Origin: Roseiarcus sp963759955
Lineage (GTDB): Bacteria; Pseudomonadota; Alphaproteobacteria; Rhizobiales; Beijerinckiaceae
Length of the DNA stretch: 64,000 bases
Direction of reading: 5' to 3'
NCBI GenBank assembly: GCA_963759955.1
Contig: CAVXCA010000082.1
Span: 1-64,000, forward strand
Shown: positions 35,900-45,425 of the stretch, piece by piece
Layout: each line of letters starts with the position of its first letter
Position numbering within the stretch: the first letter of the stretch is position 1
Made by a program: the position numbers and the translations under genes
The notes under the pieces: generated by a model
The model's input: only the letters and a program-made list of their open reading frames with translations
Databases searched by the model: none
Told to the model about the DNA's origin: nothing

Positions 35900-36781
35900 A
35901 TGGCGACGCTAGGACCAAACCAAGTCGATTCGATTACCGGCCAGACCACGACGGGGCACGAGTGGGACGGCATTCAGGAACTGAACACGCCGTTGCCGCG
36001 TTGGTGGCTATGGACCTTCTACGCGTGCATCCTCTTCTCCATAGGCTACTGGGCTCTCTATCCCTCATGGCCGCTGCTCACCGGTTACACGCACGGCCTG
36101 TGGGGAACCACGGCGCGCAGCAATGTCGCCATAGACGTCAAGGCGATCCAGGATTTGCGCGCGCAAACGGAAGCGGGCCTGGACAAGGCGAGCGTGGAGC
36201 AGATCGTCGCCGACAAGAGGCTGCTGAGCCTGGCGTTGGCTCACGGCAAGGCGGCGTTCGGCGAAAACTGCTCGCCGTGCCACGGCTCCGGCGGTCAAGG
36301 CGGCAAAGGCTACCGCAACCTGACCAATGAAGACTGGCTGTGGGGTGGCACGCTCGACGCCATCCAGACGACGATCACGCACGGCATCCGCGACTATACC
36401 GACAAGGACACCCGCACCAGCGCGATGCCCGCCTTCGGTAAAGACGGCATCCTGACCGCCGACCAGATTCAGCAGGTCGCCAGCTACGTGCGCACGCTGA
36501 GCAAGCTGGAGCCGGCGCCGGGCGTCGACGTCGCCGCGGGCAAGAAGATCTTTGCCGACAATTGCGCCGTGTGCCACGGCGAAGACGGCAAGGGCATGCT
36601 GGCGATGGGCTCGGCCAACCTGACGGACGGCTTGCAGCTGTACGGCGGGGACTTTAAAGACCTGATCCAGACGATTACCTATGCCCGCAACAGCACGATG
36701 CCGGCGTGGGGCGCGAAGCTCGACCCGGTGACCATCAAGACGCTGGCGGTGTTCGTGCATAGCTTGGGTGCTGGAAAGTGA
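35900..36781 (+). CDS. ccoP: cbb3-type cytochrome c oxidase subunit III (dihaem)
   Basis: 293 residues. Two membrane-proximal hydrophobic stretches near residues 35-60 (WWLWTFYACILFSIGYWALY) precede two periplasmic cytochrome c domains with attachment sites CSPCH and CAVCH and axial Met residues in SAMPAFG and STMPAWG. CcoP accepts electrons from soluble cytochrome c. The N-terminal EWDGIQELNTPLPRWW is the canonical CcoP entry motif. It starts 3 bp after ccoQ, and its stop overlaps the ccoG start. Confidence 0.97.
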   Translation: MATLGPNQVDSITGQTTTGHEWDGIQELNTPLPRWWLWTFYACILFSIGYWALYPSWPLLTGYTHGLWGTTARSNVAIDVKAIQDLRAQTEAGLDKASVEQIVADKRLLSLALAHGKAAFGENCSPCHGSGGQGGKGYRNLTNEDWLWGGTLDAIQTTITHGIRDYTDKDTRTSAMPAFGKDGILTADQIQQVASYVRTLSKLEPAPGVDVAAGKKIFADNCAVCHGEDGKGMLAMGSANLTDGLQLYGGDFKDLIQTITYARNSTMPAWGAKLDPVTIKTLAVFVHSLGAGK

Positions 36782-38235
36782 GTCAAACGGAGATCGAGGG
36801 GGCCCACGAGGTTTACGACGAGGGCCCCCTATACGTCGCAGAGCCGAAAGTGTACCCGCAGAAAGTGAGCGGGACCTTTCGGCGCCTGAAATGGACGATA
36901 CTGATCGTCTGCCTGGGGATTTACTACTTTCTCCCCTTCGTGCGCTGGGATCGCGGGCCCAACGAGCCGCATCAGGCGGTGCTCGCCGATATCGCGCATT
37001 CGCGATTCTACTTCTTCTTTATCGAGATCTGGCCGCAGGAAGTCTATTACTTCACTGGCATCCTGGTCCTCGCCGCGATGGCGCTGTTCTTGTCGAACGC
37101 GCTGTTCGGCCGCGTCTGGTGCGGCTACTTCTGCGTTCAGACGGTGTGGACCGACCTGTTCCTGTGGGTCGAACGTCTTGTCGAGGGCGACCGGCGCGAC
37201 CGCATCAAGCTCGACGCGGCGCCTTGGAGCGCCGACAAGATCGGCAAGCGGATCGCCAAGCACGGGTTGTGGGTTCTGATCGCCGCGTGGACCGGCGGCG
37301 CTTGGGTGCTCTATTTCGCCGACGCGCCGGCGCTGGCGCACGACATCTTGACGCTGCACGCGTCCATGGTGGCTTACGTCTGGATCGGCATCTTCACTTT
37401 CACCACTTACTATCTCGCCGGGCACATGCGCGAAGACGTGTGCCTGTATATGTGCCCGTGGCCGCGCATTCAGGCCGCGCTGACCGACGTCGACGCGCTC
37501 AACGTCACCTATCGGCGCGATCGCGGCGAACCGCGCATGTCGCTCAAGGAGGCGAACAAGGCGCGCGCGGCGGGCCAGCCCGCTGGCGATTGCGTCGATT
37601 GCGATCAATGCTTCGCGGCGTGCCCGACGGGGGTCGACATTCGCAAGGGTTCGCAACTCGGCTGCATCCAGTGCGGTCTGTGCATCGACGCGTGCGATAC
37701 GGTGATGAAGAAGATTCACCGGCCGACCCGGCTGATCGCCTACGACACCGACGAGAACATGGCGCGCCGCCAACACGGCGAGGCGCCGGTCTATCGGCTC
37801 GTGCGCCCGCGCACGATCCTCTATGTCGTGGTGATGGCGATCGTCGGCTCCCTCATGCTCTATAAGCTGTCGACGCGTCAGGAAATGGGCCTCAGCGTGC
37901 TGCACGTGCGCGCGCCGATGTACACGACTTCCGGGCAGGACGCCGTGCGCAACGGTTATACGTTGCGGTTCTCCAACAAATGGAGCGAGCCGCGCACCTT
38001 CGCGATCACGATCAGCGGAGTCGCGGGCGCGGTCGCCAAGAGCGAGCAGGCCGACACGTTGGCCGACGGGCGGCTGGCGGTCACCGTCGATCCTGATGCG
38101 ACGCAGGAGATCGAATTCTACGTGACGGCGCTGCGTTCGTCGGCGACCCCGGCGGGCGTTCCGATCGTCATGACGGCGACCGACCTCAAGAGCGGCGCCG
38201 CCGTCAGCGTGAGCGACCACTTCTTCGGGCCGTGA
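36778..38235 (+). CDS. ccoG: cbb3 oxidase accessory protein CcoG (FixG)
   Basis: 485 residues. Several transmembrane helices (for example WTILIVCLGIYYFLPFVRW) surround two ferredoxin-type 4Fe-4S motifs, CVDCDQCFAACPTG and CIQCGLCIDACDTV, and the conserved cysteines of RVWCGYFCVQTVW and VCLYMCPWPR. The C-terminal FixG Ig-like domain follows. CcoG reduces Cu(II) for delivery to CcoN. It begins at a GTG overlapping the ccoP stop (GTGA). Confidence 0.95.
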   Translation: MSQTEIEGAHEVYDEGPLYVAEPKVYPQKVSGTFRRLKWTILIVCLGIYYFLPFVRWDRGPNEPHQAVLADIAHSRFYFFFIEIWPQEVYYFTGILVLAAMALFLSNALFGRVWCGYFCVQTVWTDLFLWVERLVEGDRRDRIKLDAAPWSADKIGKRIAKHGLWVLIAAWTGGAWVLYFADAPALAHDILTLHASMVAYVWIGIFTFTTYYLAGHMREDVCLYMCPWPRIQAALTDVDALNVTYRRDRGEPRMSLKEANKARAAGQPAGDCVDCDQCFAACPTGVDIRKGSQLGCIQCGLCIDACDTVMKKIHRPTRLIAYDTDENMARRQHGEAPVYRLVRPRTILYVVVMAIVGSLMLYKLSTRQEMGLSVLHVRAPMYTTSGQDAVRNGYTLRFSNKWSEPRTFAITISGVAGAVAKSEQADTLADGRLAVTVDPDATQEIEFYVTALRSSATPAGVPIVMTATDLKSGAAVSVSDHFFGP

Positions 38236-38267
38236 GGGTTGCTCCGATGTGCTGCGAAGGGTTAGAC

Positions 38268-38828
38268 ATGATGCTTCTCAACTCGGATCAAGCGATGGCG
38301 CAGCGCGGTTTTCCCAATCGTCCCGACCTCAGCAGGCCGCTGACCGGCCGCGGCGTGTTGATCTTTCTCGGGCTGTTTTTCGGCTCCATATTCGTCGCCA
38401 ACGGCGCGTTGATCTACACGGCGCTCAGCACGTTTCACGGCGAGGAGCTCGCGAACTCCTACGACGCGAGCCAGGAGTACAACCAGCGCATCGCCGACGC
38501 GCGCGCCCAGGAGCAGCTCGGCTGGGTCGCCGACGTGACGACGCGCCAGGAAGGCCGGGGCGAGCGCGTGGTCGCCGATTTCAAGGACCGTGACGGCGAG
38601 CCGATCTCGGGCCTCGACGTAAGCGCGCGCTTCGTGCATCCGTTCGACAAGGACGCCGATCGCCAAGCGATCCTGAGTTCCGACGGCGGCGGGGGGGCTT
38701 ACGAAGGCGTCGCCTCTCCGCTACATTCGGGCCGGTGGACCCTCGTCATCGAGGCGAAGCAGGACGGACAGCGGAAGTTCCGGAGCGAGAACAAGATCAC
38801 GCTCGCGGAGACCGCCGTCGGGGATTAA
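38268..38828 (+). CDS. ccoH: cbb3 oxidase accessory protein CcoH (FixH)
   Basis: About 186 residues: an N-terminal segment (RPLTGRGVLIFLGLFFGSIFVANGALIY) forms one membrane anchor, and the periplasmic part has the FixH pattern SYDASQEYNQRIADARAQEQLGW, then DGEPISGLDVSARFVHP. FixH/CcoH interacts with assembling CcoP and CcoN. The ATG at 38268 has GAAGGG upstream; in-frame GTG 38232 (overlapping the ccoG stop) and ATG 38247 are alternatives. It lies between ccoG and ccoI in the usual order. Confidence 0.9.
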   Translation: MMLLNSDQAMAQRGFPNRPDLSRPLTGRGVLIFLGLFFGSIFVANGALIYTALSTFHGEELANSYDASQEYNQRIADARAQEQLGWVADVTTRQEGRGERVVADFKDRDGEPISGLDVSARFVHPFDKDADRQAILSSDGGGGAYEGVASPLHSGRWTLVIEAKQDGQRKFRSENKITLAETAVGD

Positions 38829-38831
38829 CCG

Positions 38832-41018
38832 GTGGCCGAAACCCAGGATTTGTCGGTATTCGTCCGCCATCCCGCCGAAGGGGTGGCGGCGATGGACCTC
38901 GTCGTCGAGGGCGTCCATTGCGGCGCCTGCATCAGCACGATCGAAAAAGGCCTCGGTCGCGAGGGCGGCGTGCGCGGCGCGCGCGTCAATCTGGCGAGCA
39001 AGCGCGTCACCGTCGAATGGGACGAGGGGGCGCTGGAGCCCGCGACGATCATCGAGCGACTGAGCGGCCTCGGCTACCCCGCCTATCCCTTCGCCGCCGC
39101 GACCGCCGACAGCGTCGAGGCCGCCGAGGAGAAGCGTCTGCTCAAGTGCCTCGGCGTCGCCGCGTTCGGCGCGATGAACGTCATGCTCATCTCGGTGGCG
39201 CTGTGGTCGGGCGCGGCGGACGCCGAGGGTTGGGTGACCCGCGATTTCTTCCATTGGCTGTCCGCGGTCATCGTGCTGCCGACGGTCGCCTACGCCGGGC
39301 GGCCGTTCTTCGACAACGCGATGCGCGCGTTGCGCCAGGCCTCGTTCAACATGGACGTGCCGATCACCCTCGGCGTCATGCTCGCGTTGCTGCTGTCGGT
39401 GGTGCAGACGGTGGAGCACGCGCGCGAGACCTATTTCGACAGCGCGGTGATGCTGGTGCTGTTCCTGCTCGCCGGCCGCTTTCTCGATCAACGCATGCGC
39501 CGCAGGACGCGCGACGTCGCGACCAATCTGGCGGCGATCAAAGCGGAAAAGGCGATCAAACTTCTCGACGACGGCGAGGCGCGGGAAACGCCGATCGAAG
39601 CGGTGGCGCCCGGCGATCTCGTGCTGGTGCGCGCGGGCGAGCGGGTCGCGGTCGACGGGATCGTCGAAGACGGACGATCCGAGGTCGACCAGAGCCTGGT
39701 GACCGGCGAGACGGCGGCCGTCGCGGTCGCCCGCGGCGCGGTCGTCTATGCCGGCACGCTCAATCTTTCCGGCGCTTTGCGCGTGCGCGTCAGCAACGCG
39801 GCGAGCGGCACGCTGCTCGACGAAGTCAACGCGCTGCTGGGCAAAGCGATCGAGCAGCGCTCGTCCTATGTTCAGCTCGCCGATCGCGCCGCGCGGCTCT
39901 ACGCGCCGGTGGTGCACCTGACGGCGCTGGCGACGTTTCTCGGCTGGCTCGCGATGGGCCTCTCCTGGGAGCCGGCTCTCGTCATCGCGATCACCGTGCT
40001 GATCATCACCTGTCCCTGCGCGCTCGGCCTGGCGGTGCCGGCGGTGCAGGTGGTGGCGGCGAGCGCGATGTTCCGCCGCGGCGTGATGCTCAATTCCGGC
40101 GATGCGCTCGAGCGTTTCGCCGATGTCGACACCATCGTGTTCGACAAGACGGGAACCTTGACGCTGCCGCAGCCGAGTCTCGCCAATTTCGCCGACATCG
40201 CCCCTGAAGATCTCGCGCTCGCCGGCTCGCTGGCGCTGGCGAGCAAGCATCCGCTCGCCAAGGCGGTGGCGGTCGCGGCGGGAGCGAAGAATCCGCTCGC
40301 CGCCCACGAATTCCCCGGCCAGGGCGTCACCGTGTTCCATGAGGGCAAGCGTCTCAAGCTCGGCTCCGCCGCCTATTGCAAGGCCGAGGCGGAGGCGGCC
40401 GAAGTCGCGGCGCGATGGCCGGACGCGTCGCTGATCGCGTTTCGCGGCCCCGAGCGCGCCGTCGTCTTCGCGATCCGGCAGGCGCCGCGTCCGGACGCGC
40501 GCGAAGTCGTCGCGAGCCTCGCGCACGAAGGCTACGCGATCGAAATCCTGTCGGGCGATCGGCCCGAGGCGGTCGCGCAAGTCGCGCGCGAATTGGCAAT
40601 CGCGCATTTTTCCGCGGGGCTCAAGCCGGCCGACAAGATCGCGCGGCTGAAGGCGCTCCGCGAGCAGGGGCGCCACGTGCTGATGGTCGGCGACGGCCTC
40701 AACGACGCGCCCGCGCTGGCGAGCGCCAACGTCTCGATTTCGCCGATCTCGGCCGCGCATCTCACCCAGGCGCAGGCAGACGCGGTGTTCCTGGGCGACC
40801 GGCTGGCGCCCGTCGCCGACGCGCTGCATTTGGCGCGCAAGGCCAAGAGGCTTATGGTGGGCAATCTCTGGCTGTCCGCGATCTATAATTTCATCGCGGT
40901 GCCGATCGCGATTCTCGGGCTTGCGACGCCGCTCATCGCGGCCCTCGCGATGTCGGGCTCGTCGATTCTGGTGACCACCAACGCGTTGCGCGCGCGCAGC
41001 GCAGGAGCGAGAAAATGA
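38832..41018 (+). CDS. ccoI: copper-translocating P-type ATPase CcoI (FixI)
   Basis: 728 residues. The N-terminal heavy-metal-binding domain has VEGVHCGACISTIEKGL; the membrane part has the metal-binding ITCPCALGLAVPAVQVV; the phosphorylation site is VFDKTGTLTLP with Asp; and the hinge GDGLNDAPALASANVSI is intact. P1B-type copper pumps of the CcoI branch supply copper for CcoN assembly. GTG start just after ccoH, with the ATGA overlap into ccoS downstream. A conserved part of the Fix/Cco operon. Confidence 0.95.
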   Translation: MAETQDLSVFVRHPAEGVAAMDLVVEGVHCGACISTIEKGLGREGGVRGARVNLASKRVTVEWDEGALEPATIIERLSGLGYPAYPFAAATADSVEAAEEKRLLKCLGVAAFGAMNVMLISVALWSGAADAEGWVTRDFFHWLSAVIVLPTVAYAGRPFFDNAMRALRQASFNMDVPITLGVMLALLLSVVQTVEHARETYFDSAVMLVLFLLAGRFLDQRMRRRTRDVATNLAAIKAEKAIKLLDDGEARETPIEAVAPGDLVLVRAGERVAVDGIVEDGRSEVDQSLVTGETAAVAVARGAVVYAGTLNLSGALRVRVSNAASGTLLDEVNALLGKAIEQRSSYVQLADRAARLYAPVVHLTALATFLGWLAMGLSWEPALVIAITVLIITCPCALGLAVPAVQVVAASAMFRRGVMLNSGDALERFADVDTIVFDKTGTLTLPQPSLANFADIAPEDLALAGSLALASKHPLAKAVAVAAGAKNPLAAHEFPGQGVTVFHEGKRLKLGSAAYCKAEAEAAEVAARWPDASLIAFRGPERAVVFAIRQAPRPDAREVVASLAHEGYAIEILSGDRPEAVAQVARELAIAHFSAGLKPADKIARLKALREQGRHVLMVGDGLNDAPALASANVSISPISAAHLTQAQADAVFLGDRLAPVADALHLARKAKRLMVGNLWLSAIYNFIAVPIAILGLATPLIAALAMSGSSILVTTNALRARSAGARK

Positions 41019-41179
41019 ACGTTCTCGTCTATCTCGTGCCCCTCGCGCTCGCGCTCGGCGGCTTCGGCCTCGCGGCGTTCCTGTGGGCGATGAAGACCGG
41101 CCAGTTCGAGGATCTCGAAGGCGCAGCGTGGCGCGCGATTTCCGACGACGACCTGCCGGACGGCCAGCGCAAGGAATAG
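41015..41179 (+). CDS. ccoS: cbb3-type oxidase assembly protein CcoS
   Basis: A 54-residue single-pass membrane protein: MNVLVYLVPLALALGGFGLA then AFLWAMKTGQFEDLEGAAWR and a short acidic tail. The W-A-x-K-x-G-Q-F-E/D-D-L-E motif is characteristic of CcoS/FixS, needed for cofactor insertion into CcoN. Its ATG overlaps the ccoI stop (ATGA at 41015). Last gene of the cbb3 operon; the convergent CoA-transferase gene begins 31 bp later on the other strand. Confidence 0.95.
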   Translation: MNVLVYLVPLALALGGFGLAAFLWAMKTGQFEDLEGAAWRAISDDDLPDGQRKE

Positions 41180-41210
41180 CGGGCTCCGGCGCTCTGGCGC
41201 GCGCCGCGCC

Positions 41211-42770
41211 TCAGCGCCAGGCGTCCGCCTGTGCGAGCGCGTCCTCGCGCCAGGCCTCGCGTGCGGCCTTGTTGGCCATCCAGTTGGGCAGGAAGGTCAG
41301 CGCCTCGTCGAGGATGTGCGGCGTGTGCAGGCCGGGCGAGTATTCCAGCGCGCGCTTGAAATAGTCCCTGAGCGCCGGCTTGAACACCGGGTGCGCGCAG
41401 TTCTCGATGATCAACTTGGCGCGCTTCTTCGGCGACAGGCCGCGCAGGTCGGCGAGGCCCTGCTCGGTGACGATTACCTGGACGTCGTGCTCGGTATGGT
41501 CGACGTGCGAGACCATCGGCACGATGCACGAGATCTTGCCGCCCTTGGCGGCCGAAGGCGTCATGAAGAACGAGAGATAGGCGTTGCGGGCGAAGTCGCC
41601 GGAGCCGCCGACGCCGTTCATGATGCTGGAACCGAGAATATGGGTGGAATTGACGTTGCCGTAGATGTCCGCCTCGATCAATCCGTTCATCGCGATGACG
41701 CCGAGGCGGCGGATCACCTCGGGATGGTTGGAGATTTCCTGCGGCCGCAGCACGATGCGCTGGCGGTAGAAGTCGATTTCGCGCAGGAATTCATCGTAGC
41801 CCGCCGTGCTCAGCGAAAGCGCGGTCGCCGACGCGTAGGCGAGTTTGCCTGCGCGCAGCAGATGCAGCATGCCGTCCTGCAACACTTCGGTATAGGCGGT
41901 GAGCCCTGAGAACTCGCCGTGCTCCAGCCCCGCCATCACCGCGTTGGCGACGTTGCCGACACCCGACTGCAGCGGCAGCAGGTTCGGCGGCAAACGCCCC
42001 TTCTTCACCTCGTGGCTGAGGAATTCGAGAATTTGCCCCGCGATCGCCTGCGAGGTCGCGTCGGGCGCCGCGAAGTCGGTGTTGCGGTCGCTCTGGTTGG
42101 TCTCGACGATGGCGACGATCTTCGCCGGGTCGCAGCGCAGATATTTCTCGCCGATGCGGTCGGCGGTGGCGACGATCGGGATCGGCTTGCGGTGCGGCGG
42201 CAATTGCGTGCCGTAGTAGATGTCGTGCATGCCCTCGAGGCGCTCGTCCTGCCAGGAATTGACCTCGACGATCACCTTTTCGGCGACGTCGAGCCAGGTC
42301 TTGTTGTTGCCGACGGAGGAGGAGGGGATCAGCGCGCCGTCCTCGCGCACGCCCGCCGCCTCGACGACGGCGAAGTCGAGCTTGCCGAGGAAGCCCGACC
42401 AGACGTGCTGGGCGACATGAGAGAGGTGGATGTCGATGTATTCCATCCGGCCGGCGTTGATTTTCTTGCGGCAGGTCGGGTCGGATTGATAGGGCAGGCG
42501 CAACTCGACGCCGTCGACCTTGGCGAGCGCGCCGTCGAGTTCGGGCGCGGTCGAGGCGCCCGTCCACACGCTGACGCGGAACGGTTCGCCGCGCTCGTGA
42601 TGGGCGTTGATGCGCTCGGCGAGCGCGAGCGGCAGCGCCTTGGGATGGCCCGAACCGGTGAAGCCGCTCATGCCGACCGTCGCGCCCGAGGGGATGAAGG
42701 CGGCCGCTTCGCTCGCGCTCGTGATCTTGCCGCGAAGGGCGGGCGCGCGCACGCGCGAACGACCGGTCAT
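41211..42770 (-). CDS. succinyl-CoA:acetate CoA-transferase (acetyl-CoA hydrolase/transferase family)
   Basis: 519 residues of the class I CoA-transferase family typified by AarC/Cat1/ScpC. The catalytic Glu is probably in LTAYTEVLQDGMLHLL (about residue 295); GQILEFLSHEV, MNGLIEADIYGNVNSTHILGS and GGSGDFARNAYLSFF are conserved blocks. The enzyme swaps CoA between succinate and acetate or propionate, linking acetate to the TCA cycle. Length matches AarC (about 505). ATG 42770 is behind GAGGATACC. Whether propionyl-CoA is a substrate cannot be told from sequence. Confidence 0.88.
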   Translation of the reverse strand: MTGRSRVRAPALRGKITSASEAAAFIPSGATVGMSGFTGSGHPKALPLALAERINAHHERGEPFRVSVWTGASTAPELDGALAKVDGVELRLPYQSDPTCRKKINAGRMEYIDIHLSHVAQHVWSGFLGKLDFAVVEAAGVREDGALIPSSSVGNNKTWLDVAEKVIVEVNSWQDERLEGMHDIYYGTQLPPHRKPIPIVATADRIGEKYLRCDPAKIVAIVETNQSDRNTDFAAPDATSQAIAGQILEFLSHEVKKGRLPPNLLPLQSGVGNVANAVMAGLEHGEFSGLTAYTEVLQDGMLHLLRAGKLAYASATALSLSTAGYDEFLREIDFYRQRIVLRPQEISNHPEVIRRLGVIAMNGLIEADIYGNVNSTHILGSSIMNGVGGSGDFARNAYLSFFMTPSAAKGGKISCIVPMVSHVDHTEHDVQVIVTEQGLADLRGLSPKKRAKLIIENCAHPVFKPALRDYFKRALEYSPGLHTPHILDEALTFLPNWMANKAAREAWREDALAQADAWR

Positions 42771-43231
42771 GGTATCCTCCGACGCCGCTGCGGTTCAGCG
42801 CCCGTGCGGCTGCGCCCCGTTTAGAGAACCGCGGGAAGGCGCCGCTATGCGACGTTTGGGGAATAGCGATGCGTTGCGCGGGATGGAGGCTGCGCTGCGG
42901 ATATCGCGAGCCAGCCGCCGGTCTTGTTCATGATGACGCAAGCAGTTGATCTATAAATAATAACTGTCACGGCGGGACGGACGGGGGTCGTCTTGCGGTC
43001 GGTAAGCAATGCGACAATCGCATTACAGTGTGGCGTACAGGGCGGGCCTAGAGCGCTTCTGCGCCGTCCCGGATCGCGGCGACGGCGATGATTTGCGCTC
43101 GCAAACGCCCTCGCTCGCCAGGCCAGCCGATGCGTCCATGCCCCGTCGGCGAGTCGCTCGCTTCACGCGCTGCAACTCGTCGTCTTCTTGCCGCCTTGCC
43201 ACGGGGAAGAGGCGCTCATGCGCCTCGCCGG
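42771..43231. other. intergenic region, no gene seen
   Basis: About 460 bp between the CoA-transferase start and the tusE-like gene end. An A/T-rich stretch at 42940-42970 (GATCTATAAATAATAACTG) may hold the CoA-transferase promoter. Open frames here lack ribosome sites and protein-like composition. Confidence 0.4.
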
Positions 43232-43522
43232 TCAGACGCAGCCGGTCGGCTTGGGCAGCCCGCCGTATTTGGTGATCGGCTTCATCGGCCCGGTCTGCCA
43301 CAAGTCGAAGAGTTCCTTGTTGGGCCGGCCGAGATAGGCGGCGAACTTGCGAATGGGCGGAACCGTTTGCGCGTCTTCGAAATATTCGCGCGCTTTGAGA
43401 ACCTGCTCCCACTTTTCCGCGGTCATCTCGAAACCGTCGGCTGCGGCCATGGCCATGCCGATTTCGGGGGCCCAGACATTCATATCGACCAGATATCCGT
43501 CGCCGTCGCGCGCTGGCAGGTC
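43232..43522 (-). CDS. TusE/DsrC-family sulfur-relay protein
   Basis: 96 residues of the DsrC/TusE/DsvC family: FAAYLGRPNKELFDLWQTGPMKPITKYGGLPKPTGCV. The penultimate C-terminal cysteine is present; the second cysteine about ten residues earlier, found in true DsrC of dissimilatory sulfur metabolism, is Ile/Thr here. So it belongs with single-cysteine TusE-like proteins, which take sulfur as a persulfide. No tusBCD, dsr or tRNA-modification genes are adjacent. The ATG at 43522 has GGAGGCGC upstream and is preferred over 43642, which lies in the IS3 remnant. Confidence 0.87.
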   Translation of the reverse strand, partial: DLPARDGDGYLVDMNVWAPEIGMAMAAADGFEMTAEKWEQVLKAREYFEDAQTVPPIRKFAAYLGRPNKELFDLWQTGPMKPITKYGGLPKPTGCV

Positions 43523-43589
43523 CATGATTTGCGCCTCCGTCCAGGAAGTTTTCCATCGGCCGAAGCCTGCGGGCAGCATATATAAGAAT

Positions 43590-43766
43590 CGTTCTAAGGA
43601 AAAGCCCTTCGGCCGACGCCCCCGCGACATCGGCGCCTTCATCGAGGTCGCCTACGACCGCCGCCTCCACTCGGCGATCGGCCACGAGCCGCCGGTCGAG
43701 TTCGAAGACGAACTGTGCCCGGTCGCGCCAACGCCAAACGAGGACGAAGCGCCGTCGCTCGATTGA
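43590..43766 (+). pseudogene. IS3-family transposase remnant (3' end of orfB)
   Basis: The plus-strand frame ending at 43766 reads GAFIEVAYDRRLHSAIGHEPPVEFE, the hallmark C-terminus of IS3-family transposases (consensus ...FIExFYNRRRLHSALGYxSPxxFE), followed by a short tail. The DDE residues and the upstream transposase are missing. It lies just in front of the tusE-like gene on the other strand, so an ancient insertion may have altered that gene's upstream region. Confidence 0.8.
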
Positions 43767-43811
43767 CGCGCCTCACTTTAGGGGCGCAGCACACCGCGTA
43801 ATTCCCGGCGC

Positions 43812-45023
43812 CTAAAACGAATACTCCAATCCGAAAGTGGCGCCTTGGAACAGCACGTTCGACCTGCAGTTGACGCCAAGCGCGCTCACGTTCGCCATAG
43901 TCAGCGTTTCTTGGATCTGTCCCGGCGCCAAGGCGACGCCGTCGAGCCATAGCGCTTCGTAGCCCGCCCTGAGCGCCAGCCGTTTGGTGAGTTGATATTT
44001 TGCTTGCAAGCCGGCTTCGCTGGCGAAGGCGGCGCGGTTGGTCGCCGCGCTGACTGGATACACGGTCTTCTTCAGGCTGACCCCAGTCGACTGCTCGGCG
44101 TTGTTGTCAAACAGCCCGATTTTCATCACGCCGTCGAGCGAGAAGCGCCCAAAATCCAGTATTTTTCCATCCACGCCAACCTGAACGCCAAAGAGGTTGT
44201 TCGTCGTGCTCGTATTCCAGAAGGGAGGATAACTTCCTGCTTGGCCGCCGGCCGGCGCGCATTGCAAAACCTGAAAGAGATTGTCGCCGGGGCAATTTTG
44301 TTTCCATGTCGGCGCAGCGCGATCCGCGGGGGCCAACGTCCCCTGAAGACTGTCATTCAGTTGCAGCCAGCGGAGTCCGGCCAGCACGGTCACGCGGCGG
44401 GAAAGATCCAACCGCCCGTTGGCCTCGGCACTGTACAGGCTGGCGGCGTCTTTCCATACCATCGCCTGGTACGGAAAATCTTGGGTCTGCCAGAAGATCC
44501 CGGGCGCCTTCATCACCAGCCAGTCCGCCGGATCGTCGGGGCCGATGGCTTTCGTGTCGCTCCAGTCGAAAATGTTGAAATACGACAGCTCCACGCCGTA
44601 GCCGGAATCATCGTGATACGTCAGGCTGATCTTCGGTCCGGCGGAAAAGCCCGGTCGAAACTGGTCGCTGTCGAAAGCTTCGACGCCAGGCGCGGTCGCC
44701 GTATCGTAGAAAGGCGGCGTTTGCACGAAGAATGGCGTGCTTCCTGGCACGCGCGAGACGAGGGTTTGATTGACGCCGCCCAGGCGCTGCAAGAGGATCG
44801 CCTCGGCCGAGAAAGTCCATCGCGGCGCGCTCTCCGCCGGGTCGTCCGGGCTCGAGGCGGTCGATGGGAGCGCCCCCTCGCCATCCGCCAATTTGCCGGC
44901 CGAGTTCTCTTGCGCTCCGGCCGAGGCGGCTATCGGCGGAAACGGCGCAGCGAGCAACGCGCAGAAGAAAAGGCCGACGACGAACCCATGTCTATGACGA
45001 AACGATCCAAATAGGGCCCTCAT
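43812..45023 (-). CDS. outer membrane beta-barrel protein (BBP7-like)
   Basis: About 403 residues. Signal peptide GFVVGLFFCALLAAPFPPIAASAGA; then a barrel domain with alternating patterns, opening with FSAEAILLQRLGG and including FRPGFSAGPKISLTYHDDSGYGVELSYF and LSRRVTVLAGLRWLQLNDSL, and ending with aromatic Phe (ATFGLEYSF), as needed for Bam-assisted insertion. It resembles the BBP7/Lpg1974 barrel families; no ligand is predicted. The ATG at 45023 follows a G-rich ribosome site; the frame stays open upstream to 45521, but that part lies in repeats and is not protein-like. Confidence 0.75.
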   Translation of the reverse strand: MRALFGSFRHRHGFVVGLFFCALLAAPFPPIAASAGAQENSAGKLADGEGALPSTASSPDDPAESAPRWTFSAEAILLQRLGGVNQTLVSRVPGSTPFFVQTPPFYDTATAPGVEAFDSDQFRPGFSAGPKISLTYHDDSGYGVELSYFNIFDWSDTKAIGPDDPADWLVMKAPGIFWQTQDFPYQAMVWKDAASLYSAEANGRLDLSRRVTVLAGLRWLQLNDSLQGTLAPADRAAPTWKQNCPGDNLFQVLQCAPAGGQAGSYPPFWNTSTTNNLFGVQVGVDGKILDFGRFSLDGVMKIGLFDNNAEQSTGVSLKKTVYPVSAATNRAAFASEAGLQAKYQLTKRLALRAGYEALWLDGVALAPGQIQETLTMANVSALGVNCRSNVLFQGATFGLEYSF

Positions 45024-45382
45024 ATGAGCCGCCCCCCGGTATTTGGTCTGGTTCTGATTCGAGCCTAGCGGATTGTGAACTTGGCCATAACGTTGGACCA
45101 GCCGGGGCGAGAAAAGTTCGACCCTTTTCCCCTTGATTCGGGCAGGTCTGATTCCGGCTCGCGCCCACGAAATCGGGGTTTGCTCGCCGATCGGCGATTG
45201 CGGCGTGATTACGGCGGCGCCTGCATAAGTCTCTAATTTGGCGCGCCGTCGGCGTCCTCGCGGCTTGGGGCTGCTGGTCTCGGGCGCCCGCAGCGCGGCG
45301 ATCACGGCCGGCGTCGGCTCGACGGCGAGGAGATCGGCGTAACACGGCGCGCGCTCGGCCGAGAGCGCCGTCGAGCTCTCGA

Positions 45383-45405
45383 GGCGAATGCGAAGCATTC
45401 GTCCG
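45383..45405. repeat. small palindrome GGCGAATGCGAAGCATTCGTCCG
   Basis: Third member of the three-copy palindrome family (2915-2937 and 28928-28950). Arms GAATGC/GCATTC around GAA. It lies 20 bp before the 113-bp inverted-repeat element. Confidence 0.7.
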
Positions 45406-45425
45406 CTGGAAGCCTCTTGTTGCCA

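Noticed and set aside
42940..42975. FNR-like half site TTGATCTATAAATAA
   Set aside because: Only one half matches TTGA-N6-TCAA.
43232..43522. DsrC of dissimilatory sulfur metabolism
   Set aside because: The second conserved cysteine is absent and no dsr genes are near, so a TusE-like assignment is safer.
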